A DNA stretch of 64,000 bases from Fervidifonticultor_A sp037443565 (GTDB taxonomy: Bacteria > Sysuimicrobiota > Sysuimicrobiia > Sysuimicrobiales > Humicultoraceae): contig JBBIOB010000007.1 in NCBI GenBank assembly GCA_037443565.1, positions 1-64,000 on the forward strand, given 5' to 3'. The notes beneath the pieces were generated by a model that did no database searches, was not told the origin of the DNA, and saw only the letters and a list, made by a program, of their open reading frames with translations. Below, in pieces: positions 1-9,400 of the stretch; within the stretch, counting starts at the first letter, position 1, and every line of letters starts with the position of its first letter. The translations under genes were made by a program, and so were the position numbers.

Positions 1-618
1 GTCGGGAATGGCGTTGTCGTGGGTGCTGCTGGCGTCCACGTCCCGCTTGTAGACCGCGACGATGGCGGCGTCGTGCGATCCGGCGAAGATCGTGCGCAGG
101 TCGCGCTCCGGGTTCAGGCCGGCCTCCACCAACATCATGTACGGGAAGAGGTAACCCGAGGTGGACGCCGGATCGACAAAGGCGAACCGCTTCCCGCGAA
201 GGTCGACCAGGGACTTGTACGGCGAGTCGGCGCGCACGTTGATGGCCGCCCGGTAGCTTGTGACGAAGTGCCCCCGGCTCCGCCGGATGGACTTGGCGAC
301 GATCGTGACCTTGTGCCGCTCTTCGGCTAGGACCAGCGCAAACGGACCGAAGATGCCGACATCCGCCTTACCGGTGCCCATGGCCTCGATCAGGCCGGTG
401 AAGTTCGTGGCAACGAACGGCTCCACGGGGACGCCGATCCGCGCGGTGAGCATCGTGGAGAGCGGGCCCAGGTTCTCCAGCATGCGCCCGATCTCGCGCG
501 AGGGGACCATGCCCAGGATCAGCCTGCGCGGGGCTGGCCCTGCCTCCACCTGCAGCCCGGACAGGGCCACGGCCAGGACGATGGCGAGCAGCGCGCCGGT
601 GCGCCACCGAGTCTTCAT
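1..618 (-). CDS. PhnD-like ABC transporter substrate-binding protein (3' end cut by window)
   Basis: The frame stays open from the ATG at 618 to the window edge, giving 206 codons of an unfinished gene. The start follows GGAGGG at good spacing. Residues 1 to about 25 form a Lys/Arg-started hydrophobic signal peptide (MKTRWRTGALLAIVLAVAL), so the product should be exported. The following text (LILGMVPSRE near residue 33, the GTGKADVGIFGPFA stretch, and SLVDLRGKRFAFVDPASTSG) is typical of periplasmic phosphate/phosphite/phosphonate-binding PhnD-type proteins, which deliver an oxyanion or phosphonate to an ABC importer. Ligand identity cannot be read from the sequence. Any permease and ATPase would lie outside the window. 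Confidence 0.8.
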   Translation of the reverse strand, partial: MKTRWRTGALLAIVLAVALSGLQVEAGPAPRRLILGMVPSREIGRMLENLGPLSTMLTARIGVPVEPFVATNFTGLIEAMGTGKADVGIFGPFALVLAEERHKVTIVAKSIRRSRGHFVTSYRAAINVRADSPYKSLVDLRGKRFAFVDPASTSGYLFPYMMLVEAGLNPERDLRTIFAGSHDAAIVAVYKRDVDASSTHDNAIPD

Positions 619-690
619 GATGAACCCTCCTGTGTGTGATGTGGCGCTAAGGGATTTCGGTGGAGGCGCGAGCGGCCCCTGTCCCATTGT

Positions 691-1326
691 TCAGGCTGGC
701 CGGCCGACATGCCGGCCGGCTGACAGGGAATTCAGCACGACCAGCACGGGTTGGCCGCGCACCACTTCGAACACCGTGAGCGACCCGGGCGCCACGTCCA
801 TCCGGCGCATCGCGTCGAGGGGCAGGTCGAGCAGCCGGCAGATCAGGGCCAGCAGCGGATCCTGATGCGACACCAGCAGCGTGACTCCCCCGCGGGCCAG
901 GTGGTCACGCGCCGCATCCAGCATCCGCTCGCCGATCGCCTCGACCGGCTCCATGCCCGGCACGCGGACCTGCGTCGGAGCGGTCCGCCACACCCGCCAG
1001 TCGTCCGGAAAGCGCGCGATGATCTCGGGCACCCGCAGCCCCTCCCAGGTCCCCATGCCGGTCTCGATGATGCGTTCGTCGGTGGACACGGGCAGGCCGA
1101 GCGCGTCCCCGATGAGCGCCGCGGTCTCCCGCGTTCGCTCGATCGGACTGCTGACGATCCCCTCGGGTGGAGAAGCCGCCAGACGGCGGGCCAGCGCCTC
1201 GGCCTCGGCCCTGCCGGCGTCGCTCAGGTGGACGCCGGGCAGCCGCCCGGCCAGCCGGTTGATGGGTGGATAGAGCCAGTCGTGCTGGCCGTGGCGGGCA
1301 AGCAGCAGCCGCGCACCGTCAAGCAT
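691..1326 (-). CDS. histidine phosphatase (phosphoglycerate mutase-like)
   Basis: A 211-residue member of the histidine phosphatase superfamily. The phospho-acceptor motif is near the N terminus (LLLARHGQ, catalytic His about residue 11). A second Arg motif is IERTRETA, an acid residue lies in the ETGMGTWEG region, and the second catalytic His is in TLLVSHQDP. Family members remove phosphate from sugars, cobalamin precursors or other small molecules; the substrate here is unknown. The ATG at 1326 overlaps the dtd stop (ATGCTTGA), so the two genes are translationally coupled. An open frame continues upstream, but it only shadows dtd. Confidence 0.85.
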   Translation of the reverse strand: MLDGARLLLARHGQHDWLYPPINRLAGRLPGVHLSDAGRAEAEALARRLAASPPEGIVSSPIERTRETAALIGDALGLPVSTDERIIETGMGTWEGLRVPEIIARFPDDWRVWRTAPTQVRVPGMEPVEAIGERMLDAARDHLARGGVTLLVSHQDPLLALICRLLDLPLDAMRRMDVAPGSLTVFEVVRGQPVLVVLNSLSAGRHVGRPA

Positions 1327-1762
1327 CGGTGTCCAGGAGGATCGTAACCGGGCCGTCGTTGTGGATCTCGACCAGCATCGCCGCGCGGAAGCGTCCGGTC
1401 GCGACCGCCAGGCCCAGGCTCCGGAGCACGTCGGCGAACCGATCGCACAGCGGCTCGGCCGCCTCAGGCGGCGCGGCGTGCACGAACGAGGGCCGGCGGC
1501 CTCGGCTCGTGTCGCCGTAGAGCGTGAACTGCGAGACGACCAGCACCGATCCGCCCACGTCCAGGACCGAGCGGTTGAGCTTCGCCTGCTCGTCGTCGAA
1601 GATCCGGAGGTACGCGGCCTTGTGCGCCAGGGCTTCCGCCTGCGCCGGTCCGTCGCCGGTTGCCACCCCGAGCAGGACGACCAGCCCGTGCCCGATCGCG
1701 CCGACGGTCTCATCGCCGACGCGCACCGCGGCCTGCCGCACCCGCTGGACGACCGCGCGCAT
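1319..1762 (-). CDS. dtd: D-aminoacyl-tRNA deacylase
   Basis: A 147-residue protein of normal Dtd length. It carries both family signatures: SQFTLYGD in the middle, and the C-terminal NDGPVT followed by ILLDT, which together form the active site between monomers. Dtd removes D-amino acids and glycine mischarged onto tRNA in the cytoplasm. It lies downstream of the rel and recJ genes, a neighbourhood seen in many Gram-positive-type genomes, with two aminotransferase genes in between. It overlaps the phosphatase gene by 8 bases. Confidence 0.95.
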   Translation of the reverse strand: MRAVVQRVRQAAVRVGDETVGAIGHGLVVLLGVATGDGPAQAEALAHKAAYLRIFDDEQAKLNRSVLDVGGSVLVVSQFTLYGDTSRGRRPSFVHAAPPEAAEPLCDRFADVLRSLGLAVATGRFRAAMLVEIHNDGPVTILLDTDA

Positions 1763-1767
1763 CGACG

Positions 1768-2937
1768 CTAGGACGCCGGCGCGCCCGCGGCGACCACCGC
1801 GCGCAGCGCCTCGGCCACCGCCTCGTTATCGTCCGCGGTGTTGTAGAAATACGGGGAGAGCCGCACCACACCGGGCCGCGCGTCCGCGATGATGCGACGC
1901 CGGCCCAGGCCGGCGACCGCGGCCTCCGGGTCCGCGGCGGGCACCGTCACGATCCCGGCGTGCCCTTCGAGGTCATCGGGCACCCTCGGCGCAAATCCGG
2001 CGCGGCGCAGCCGCGCGACGAGATCGGCCACCAGCTCGACCTGACGTGCGCGCAGGCGCGTGGGGCCGATCTCGAGCACGATGTCGAGGCCCGCCGACGC
2101 CGCGTAGACCGCGGCGACAGATGGCGTGCCGCCTTCAAACCGCCGCGCATCAGGCGCAGGGTCGAAGTGATCGGTCCTGAAAGCGAACTGCTCCCGGTGC
2201 CCGAACCAGCCGACGTCATGAGGATGGAGCCGGTCGTGCAGGTCGCGGCGTACGTAGAGAAACGCGAACCCCGGCCCGCCCAGCAGCCACTTGAGGCCAC
2301 CGCTGACCAGGAAGTCTACGCCCGAGGCGTGCACGTCGGTCGGGAGCTGCCCGGTGCCCTGGTAGGCGTCGATCACGCAGTGCGCCCCCACCCGATGGGC
2401 GACCTCGGCCAGGCGGCCGAGGTCGTGGGCGTACCCGCTCTGGAAGTAGACATGCGAGGCCACCACGATCTGGGTCCGGCGGTCTGCCGCCGCGGCGTAG
2501 GCCTCGAGCGGCGTCGCGAGGCCGTCGTCGCCTGGCAGCAGGACGGGCTGCACGCCGAGGGACCGCTTCGCCAGCCACTGGTAGGTCGTCGTGGGGAAGT
2601 CCAGACGGCTGAGCACGACCTTCGGCCTTTCGCGGTAGCTGAACGCACTGGCCACGGCGGTGAGCGCCGCGGTGATCGACGGGAAGAGCGCGATCTCGTC
2701 GGGATCCGCGCCGATCACGCGGGCGCACTTCGCGCGCAGATCCGCGAGGCTCTCCCACCAGGGACCATACCAGGCCGAGGCGCCGTGCTCGTGCCACAGC
2801 GAGAGGAACCGGCCCACGGCCCGTTCGACCCGCGTCGAGAGCGCGCCCAGCGAGCAGGTGTTGACGTAGACCGCGGTCCGGAAGATCGGGAACTCCGCCC
2901 GGTAAGCTTCGAGCGCACCCGGTGCCGACTGGTTCAT
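1768..2937 (-). CDS. class V aminotransferase-fold PLP enzyme
   Basis: A 389-residue fold-type I PLP enzyme. It has the kynureninase/isopenicillin-N epimerase-like layout: an N-terminal YVNTCSLG segment, the VIDAYQGTGQ segment with the PLP-contacting Asp, and the Schiff-base lysine in GGLKWLLGGPG. The C terminus contains VRLSPYFYNT, which typically contacts the substrate carboxylate. The reaction (desulfurase, epimerase or aminotransferase) cannot be assigned. The ATG at 2937 lies 11 bases after the stop of the class I aminotransferase. The frame is open further upstream inside that gene, but 2937 is the first start that respects the N terminus of the fold. Confidence 0.85.
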   Translation of the reverse strand: MNQSAPGALEAYRAEFPIFRTAVYVNTCSLGALSTRVERAVGRFLSLWHEHGASAWYGPWWESLADLRAKCARVIGADPDEIALFPSITAALTAVASAFSYRERPKVVLSRLDFPTTTYQWLAKRSLGVQPVLLPGDDGLATPLEAYAAAADRRTQIVVASHVYFQSGYAHDLGRLAEVAHRVGAHCVIDAYQGTGQLPTDVHASGVDFLVSGGLKWLLGGPGFAFLYVRRDLHDRLHPHDVGWFGHREQFAFRTDHFDPAPDARRFEGGTPSVAAVYAASAGLDIVLEIGPTRLRARQVELVADLVARLRRAGFAPRVPDDLEGHAGIVTVPAADPEAAVAGLGRRRIIADARPGVVRLSPYFYNTADDNEAVAEALRAVVAAGAPAS

Positions 2938-2948
2938 GCCGTCTGCGC

Positions 2949-4130
2949 CTATCCCCGGAGCGCCGGGGCCAGGGCGCCCAGCCGCCGCCGCACCTCGGCC
3001 AGGGTCTCGGCCCGCTTGGGGAACGCGAAGCGCACCAGGTGGCTCCCGTCCCGAGGATCGCGGTAGAAGCTGCTCCCGGGCACGCCGGCCACGCGCACCT
3101 GCTCGATCATGCGGCGCGCGAAGGTCACATCGTCGTCGGCCGAGAGCCCACGGATGTCGGCCATGATGTAGTAGGCGCCCCGGGGCACCGCGCACCGGAA
3201 CCCCGCATCGGTCAAGATCGCGAGCATCTCATCACGCTTCGTCTGGTACATGCGGCCGAGGTCGCGGTAGTACTCCCGGGGGAACGCGAGCGCCACGGCC
3301 CCGGCCTCCTGCAGCGGCGCAGCCGCGCCCACGGTCAGGAAGTCGTGCGCGCGGCGCACGCCGTCTGAGATCGCGTCGTTTGCGGCGATCACCCAGCCGA
3401 CCCGCCAGCCCGTCACGCTGTAGGTCTTCGACATGCTGTTGATCGTCAGGGTCCGCTCGGCCATCCCGGGTAGCGACGCCAGGCAGACGTGCTCCGCGCC
3501 GTCGTAGAGGATGTGCTCGTAGACCTCGTCGGTGACCGCGAGGATGTCACGCTCCCGGCAGAGGTCGGCGATCAGCTCGAGCTCCGCGCGCGTGAAGACC
3601 TTGCCAGACGGGTTGTGGGGCGTGTTCACGATGATCGCGCGGGCCTTCGGCCCGACGGCCGCGCGGAGCGCCTCGGGGTCGAACGACATCGCCGGGTCGT
3701 CGAGGTCCAGCCGGACGTAGCGCAGCCGCGCGCCCGACAGGAGCGCATCCGGCCCGTAGTTCTCATAGAAGGGCTCAAACACCACCACTTCGTCGCCAGG
3801 GTTGATCACGGCCAGCAGCGCGGCCATCATGGCCTCGGTGGCTCCGCAGGTCACCGTGAGGTGCCGCTCGGGGTCGATCTGGAGCCCGTTGCTCCAGGCA
3901 ACCTTGCGCGCGATCGCCTGGCGCAGCCGGGGCGACCCCCAGGTGATGGCGTACTGGTTCCATCCGGTCCGCAGCGCCTGGGCCGCCGCCTCCACCAGCT
4001 CGGCGGGCGCGTCGAAGTCCGGGAACCCCTGCGCCAGGTTGATGGCGTCGTGCTCATTGGCCAGCCGGGTCATCTCGCGGATGACGGACTCGGCGAACAG
4101 CTCAACGCGCGCAGCGGTCCAGGACGACAC
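2949..4130 (-). CDS. class I/II pyridoxal-phosphate aminotransferase
   Basis: A 393-residue fold-type I aminotransferase. Visible landmarks are INLAQGFPDFD at the N terminus, GATEAM for cofactor phosphate binding, NTPHNPSGKVF with the conserved Asn, and the Schiff-base lysine in SMSKTYSVTGWRVGW. The C-terminal LVRFAFPK segment carries the carboxylate-binding Arg. The sequence resembles the kynurenine/methionine aminotransferase branch (YbdL-like) more than aspartate aminotransferases. The substrate is not certain. It is likely co-transcribed with the downstream class V enzyme. Confidence 0.9.
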   Translation of the reverse strand: MSSWTAARVELFAESVIREMTRLANEHDAINLAQGFPDFDAPAELVEAAAQALRTGWNQYAITWGSPRLRQAIARKVAWSNGLQIDPERHLTVTCGATEAMMAALLAVINPGDEVVVFEPFYENYGPDALLSGARLRYVRLDLDDPAMSFDPEALRAAVGPKARAIIVNTPHNPSGKVFTRAELELIADLCRERDILAVTDEVYEHILYDGAEHVCLASLPGMAERTLTINSMSKTYSVTGWRVGWVIAANDAISDGVRRAHDFLTVGAAAPLQEAGAVALAFPREYYRDLGRMYQTKRDEMLAILTDAGFRCAVPRGAYYIMADIRGLSADDDVTFARRMIEQVRVAGVPGSSFYRDPRDGSHLVRFAFPKRAETLAEVRRRLGALAPALRG

Positions 4131-4159
4131 GCCTCCCCTCCTGTTCGGGTGCGCTCAGT

Positions 4160-6376
4160 CTACGTCGGAACCACGCGGGCGACGTTGAAGACCTCTGGCA
4201 CCTTTTCGACCTTCTGAATCACGGTGTGCAGCTGGCTCACGTTGCGGATGTCGAGGATCAGGTTCGTCACCACGACTTTGTCCTTGCGGACGCGGGCGTT
4301 CACCGAGAGCGCATTCGTCTTGGTCTCGGCCACCGCGGCCATGATGTCCTTCAGCAGCCCCACCCGGTCGAACGCCTCGACCTCGATCTCGACCTGATAG
4401 GAGCCGCCGGGCGAGGTCTCCCACTCGACCTCGATCATCCGCTCCGGATGCGCGCGCAGGAACGCGATGTTCGGGCAGTCGCTGCGGTGGATCGTCACGC
4501 CGCGGCCCCGCGTGATGTAGCCGACGATTCGGTCGCCGGGCAGGGGCGTGCAGCACCGCGCGAAGTGCATGAGGACGTTCTCCACCCCCCGCACGCGCAC
4601 GCCGGTCGGCGCGCCGATAGGCGCCGGCGGCGCGGCCGGCGGAAGCGCCTCCGCCTCGTCGGTCGCCGGGGTCTCGCCGCGCAGGGCCTGGGCCACCTGC
4701 AGCAGGGACAGGTCGCTGTTGCCGACGGCGGCCAGCAGTTCCTCCTCGGACGGCATCCCAAACCGTTCCGCGATCTCGGCCAGTCGCTCCGGCTTCATCG
4801 CCGCGGCCACCGCGCCGGTGCGGCGCAGCTCGCGTTCGAGCAGCTCGCGGCCCCGCGCGATGTTCTCCTGGTGGCGCTCGTGCTTGAACCACTGCTTGAT
4901 CTTGGCGCGCGCGTTGCTGGTCGCGACGAACGTCAGCCAGTCGCGGCTGGGCCCCGGGCTCGTCTTGTTGGTCACGATCTCGACGATGTCGCCGGTCTGC
5001 AGCTTCTGCGACAGCGGGACGAGCCGGCCGTTGACCTTGGCGCCGACGCAGTGGTGGCCCACGTCGGTGTGAATCCGGTAGGCGAAGTCCACCGGGGTCG
5101 CACCCGACGGCAGATCGATGACGTCGCCCTTCGGCGTGAACACGAACACCTCGTTCTGGAACAGGTCGAGCCGCACCGACTGGACGAACTCCCGGGCATC
5201 TGAGAGGTCCTTCTGCCATTCCAGGAGCTGGCGCAGCCAGGCGAGCTTCTGCTCGGCCTCGACGGCCTGGGGCTTCCCACCCTTGTACCGCCAGTGGGCG
5301 GCGATGCCCCGCTCGGCCTCCTCGTGCATCTGGTGCGTCCGAATCTGGATCTCGAGCGGCTCGCCCTCGTGGATGACCGCGGTGTGCAGCGACTGGTACC
5401 CACTGGTCTTGGGGTTGGCGATGTAGTCGTCGAACTCGCCGGGAATCGGCTTCCAGACCGAGTGAATCACCCCGAGCGCTGCGTAGCACTCCTTGACGTC
5501 GTCGACCAGGACGCGGACGCCCAGCCGGTCGTAGATCCGCGCCACCGGCTGCCCGGCGTACTTCGGCCGCTGCATCTTCTTCCAGATGCTGTAGATGTGC
5601 TTTGGCCGGCCGCTGATGTTTCTGACGTCCACCTTGATCCCCGCCCGCACCAACTCGCGGTGGAGCACCGTGCAGACCCGGTCCACGATCTGCTGCCGGG
5701 TCTCTTCGGCCTGGGCCAGCTCGCGGGTCAGCGCCAGGTAGGTCTCGGGCTGCAGCTCGCGGAACGCCAGGTCCTCCAGCTCCTTCTGGAGGCTCCCGAT
5801 CCCCAGCCGCTCGGCGAGTGGCGTGTAGATGTCGAGGGTCTCCTGCGAGGTCCGCTGGCGCTTCCACTCTGGCAGCGGCCCGATGGTCCGCATGTTGTGG
5901 AGGCGGTCGGCCAGCTTGATGAGCACGATGCGGATGTCGTTCGCCATGGCGAGGAACATCTTGCGCAGGTTCTCTGCCTGGCGCTGCTCACGGCTCTGCC
6001 ATTCGATCTTGCCCAGCTTCGTGACGCCGTCTACGAGGGTGGCGATCTCGGCGCCAAACCGCTCGCGCAGTTCCGAGGGTTCGACCCCCGTGTCCTCCAG
6101 GACGTCGTGCAGGAGGGCTGCGGCCACGGTCGTCGGGTCGAGGTACAGGTCGGCGAGCACGCTTGCCACCGCCACCGCATGGGTGATGTAGGGCTCTCCC
6201 GAAGCCCGCACCTGGCCTTCGTGGCCCTTCGCAGCGGCAAGGTAGGCCTCGCGGACGACATCCAGGTCCGCCTTGGGAAAGCGCGCCCTCAGGCTCGCAA
6301 TGAGGCCCTGGACCTCAGGAGGGAGGTCCTGAAAGCTGCTCTGGTGCCGACGAAGGTCGAGCCACTTCATGGCCAT
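4160..6376 (-). CDS. rel: Rel-type bifunctional (p)ppGpp synthetase/hydrolase
   Basis: A 738-residue long RSH protein controlling the stringent response. Domains in order: HD hydrolase (His66, His90-Asp91, Glu94-Asp95 in HDVLEDT, Asn161 in RLHNMRT, all present), synthetase (about 240-350, with GYQSLHT), TGS (about 390-460), a Cys-containing region (HFARCCTPLPGD) and a C-terminal ACT domain. The hydrolase site looks complete. The synthetase loop reads EFDD at residues 314-317, the acidic form usually seen in synthetase-only RelA, where dual-function enzymes normally have RFKD. The ATG at 6376 is preferred over the one at 6370 because GAGG sits 5 bases before it. Confidence 0.95.
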   Translation of the reverse strand: MAMKWLDLRRHQSSFQDLPPEVQGLIASLRARFPKADLDVVREAYLAAAKGHEGQVRASGEPYITHAVAVASVLADLYLDPTTVAAALLHDVLEDTGVEPSELRERFGAEIATLVDGVTKLGKIEWQSREQRQAENLRKMFLAMANDIRIVLIKLADRLHNMRTIGPLPEWKRQRTSQETLDIYTPLAERLGIGSLQKELEDLAFRELQPETYLALTRELAQAEETRQQIVDRVCTVLHRELVRAGIKVDVRNISGRPKHIYSIWKKMQRPKYAGQPVARIYDRLGVRVLVDDVKECYAALGVIHSVWKPIPGEFDDYIANPKTSGYQSLHTAVIHEGEPLEIQIRTHQMHEEAERGIAAHWRYKGGKPQAVEAEQKLAWLRQLLEWQKDLSDAREFVQSVRLDLFQNEVFVFTPKGDVIDLPSGATPVDFAYRIHTDVGHHCVGAKVNGRLVPLSQKLQTGDIVEIVTNKTSPGPSRDWLTFVATSNARAKIKQWFKHERHQENIARGRELLERELRRTGAVAAAMKPERLAEIAERFGMPSEEELLAAVGNSDLSLLQVAQALRGETPATDEAEALPPAAPPAPIGAPTGVRVRGVENVLMHFARCCTPLPGDRIVGYITRGRGVTIHRSDCPNIAFLRAHPERMIEVEWETSPGGSYQVEIEVEAFDRVGLLKDIMAAVAETKTNALSVNARVRKDKVVVTNLILDIRNVSQLHTVIQKVEKVPEVFNVARVVPT

Positions 6377-6431
6377 CGTTGCCTCGCGATCTTCCTGCAA
6401 CACTTCGGTGCGGCAGTCCCATGCCCTGCTT

Positions 6432-9400
6432 CTAGGGCCGCGCCAGGTCCGCCAGGATCGCGGATACCGGGCCGCCGGCCCAGGCCCGCACATCGTCCAA
6501 CGCGGCCCGCGCCCGGAGGGTTTCGCGATGCCGGAGCGAGCGCTCCAGGTCGACCCGGGCCCCGGGATGGCTCAAGACGTAGCGGACGCCAGGTCCATCG
6601 GCACCCTCTGCGGTGACCACGCCGGCTTCCAGGAAGACGTGGAGTGCGGCGGCCAGCGCCTCAGGGGTGGGGCGGCCGGCCCTGGGTCCGCCGGGCGCGG
6701 CATCCTGCGGCCACTGCCACGCGCCGACCTCCTGGAGGGCCTTGAAGTACTGGTAGCACCGGATCAGCGTGTCCCTCGATGGATGCCGGAGATCGTGTGC
6801 CGCCGCGATCGACGCGGGGGCAGGGAAGCGCAGGTCCACAAGCGTCCCCTGCCCCTGCGCGCCTCCCACGCTCAGGGCCTCCGCGGCAAGCAGCCGGGTC
6901 GGCGGCAGGTCAACGGTGGTCACCCGGGCCAGATCCGTGGGCACCATCGGGTGGACCATGAGTGAACCTGCAACGAGCGTCGAGATCTTCCCGGCGGCAT
7001 AGAGGTCCTCCAGGACGCGGCGCAGCATCGAGGGCAGGCCGTCGTGGTAGTACGCCAGGCTGTTGCCGGCGGCGCCGAGGGTACTCCGCATCGTGCGCGC
7101 CTCGGCCACGGCGGCTTCAGGTGACCCGGCCACGACCAGCGTCTTCTCAGCGCGGCCGGTGCCGGGCGCCACGCGCGCGGGTCCCTGCCCCCGGTGATCG
7201 ACGATGCGCAGATTCGCCCTGGGCGTGAACTCGCCGCCACCGATGGCCGCGTGCGGCCCTCCAGCCACGCGCAGCCGGTCGGTGGACGCGGGACCCGTCA
7301 CCAGCAGGATCGAGGACCCGTAGGCGTGGGCGAGCGCCGCGAGATCGGGCTCGGGGCAGATGTCGTCGACCACCAGAATCACCGACGCGGCCTGGGGCCG
7401 GCGATCCAGCGCCCAGACCGAGGAGACCGCGAGCACCTCGACGGTCCGCTGCTCCATCGCGTCGGCGGCGCGCGCCAGGCTGCGCGCCGGCATGGCCCCA
7501 TGCGCGGCAAGCACCCGGATTCCGGCGGCGCGGAGCCACGCGCCCGCCGTGGATGTCCAGGCCTCGACCTCGGAGGCGCGCGGGAGGATCACGGCTACGG
7601 GTGTCTGACCCCTGGCCACGCACGCCGAGGCGGCCGCAGCGGTCGCCGTGAACAGGCCGCGGCCCGGCCCCAGGCGCGTGATCAGGCGGCGGCCCTCGGC
7701 CGCCGCCATCAGCACCTCGCGCTCTCCCTCGGAAAGAGCCCGTCCGCGCGTGAGGTAGGCCGCGACCCAATCGAGGATGCGGGCGTCCGGGGGTGGGCCT
7801 CCGCCCCCCTGCGGCCGATCCCCCGGCGACGGCGCCTGTCGCTCGACCATGATGTTCAGGCCCCAGGCACGCTCCCCGCCACCGGTCAACGCCGTGGCCG
7901 TGGCGGCGTATCGCGTGCCGGCATCGATGGTCGGAGCCAGACGCGCCGCCAATGATGCCCGGAGGAACCCGAGTTGCCGGCCGTCTGACAGGCACACTTT
8001 CACGGCGTGCATGTCCCGAGGGTTCGCAGGGTCACGCTCCAGCACGAGCCGGTCGCCGGGACGCACCAGCGGAAGGAGCGCCTGCCGCCCCTCGAACGTC
8101 ACTCCCACGACTTTGGTGTGGAACGCTGGCGCCTCTTCGATCTCACCGTCCCGGCCTCCCAGGTAGTCTCCGGCCCGATCGAAGAGGCGGTCGAGCAGCA
8201 GCCCGGTGTCCGCGGCGATCGCCTCGAGATCGACGTCGGGCGTCCACATCTCCTCGACGACGAGCCGCACGGCCTGGCCATCCCGCCAGTCGTCGATCTC
8301 GACGCCGTATGCCAGGTCGAGGCGGGTCTGCGTGAACGCAAGCAGTTCGGCCCGATCACCCAGGCGAAACCCGATCGCCTCGGCACGCGCTTCGTCGTCG
8401 CTGATGACCAGGCGGAGATGGGCGCCGCCGCCGACCGTTCGGGTCTCGACTGCCCGCAGCCCGCGCGTCAAGAAGACTGGCGGCGGGTTGCCGGCACCGA
8501 AGGGTTCGAGCCCACGGAGGTCACGTGCGAGCTCGGGCGTCGCGTCGCGGATCCTCAGGTCGGCGTCCACGTCGATCACGGGCTCCAGGTCGTCAGGGGT
8601 GAGCGCGGTGCCCACCGTGTCGACGAACGCCTGACGGAAGCGTGGAAGCGCCTCGGCCGGCACCGTCAGTCCGGCGGCCATCGCGTGCCCGCCGTAGGCG
8701 GTCAGCTCCGATGACGCGCGATCGAGCGCCTCCACCAAGTGCAGCGCCGGGATGCTGCGCGCGGACCCCTTACCGATGCCCTCGTGCAGGGCCACCACAA
8801 CGGTCGGCCGGTAGTACCGCTCGACGATCTGGGATGCCACAATGCCGACCACGCCGGGATGCCAGCCCTCCCGGGCCAGGACAATGGCCGGAAGGCTGGC
8901 CAGCCCCTCGGCCTCGATCTCTTCCACGGCCTCTGCCAGGACCCGGTCGCACAGCGCCCGACGCTCGCCGTTGAGATGGTCGAGATCGCCCGCGATCCCC
9001 CGGACTTCGTGCACATCGTCGCTCACGAGCAGCCGAACCGCGGCTGCCGCATGCGCCAGACGCCCGGCGGCATTGATCCTGGGGGCCAGGCCAAACGCGA
9101 GATCACGCGCGCCAAACGGCGGCCGGAGCCCTGCGACATCGATCAGCGCGCGCACGCCGGGGAGGGCGGCCCCGGCCAGACGCGCAAGACCCTGGGCCAC
9201 GATGATCCGGTTGTCCTCACGGAGGGGGACGGCATCGGCAACGGTCCCCACCGCGGCCAGGACGATGAGATCCGACGCCTCAGCTTCCCGGCCCAGCGCC
9301 TGAAGCAGACCGCGGGCCGCCTGATAGGCAAGACCGGCCGCACAGTACCCGGTCGTCGCACCGTCCACGCTGGGGTTGACGATAACCGCCGCCGCGGGCA

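Noticed and set aside
699..725. GC-rich inverted repeat GGCCGGC-N6-GCCGGCC as a terminator
   Set aside because: It is inside the coding end of the phosphatase gene and no T-run follows on either strand.
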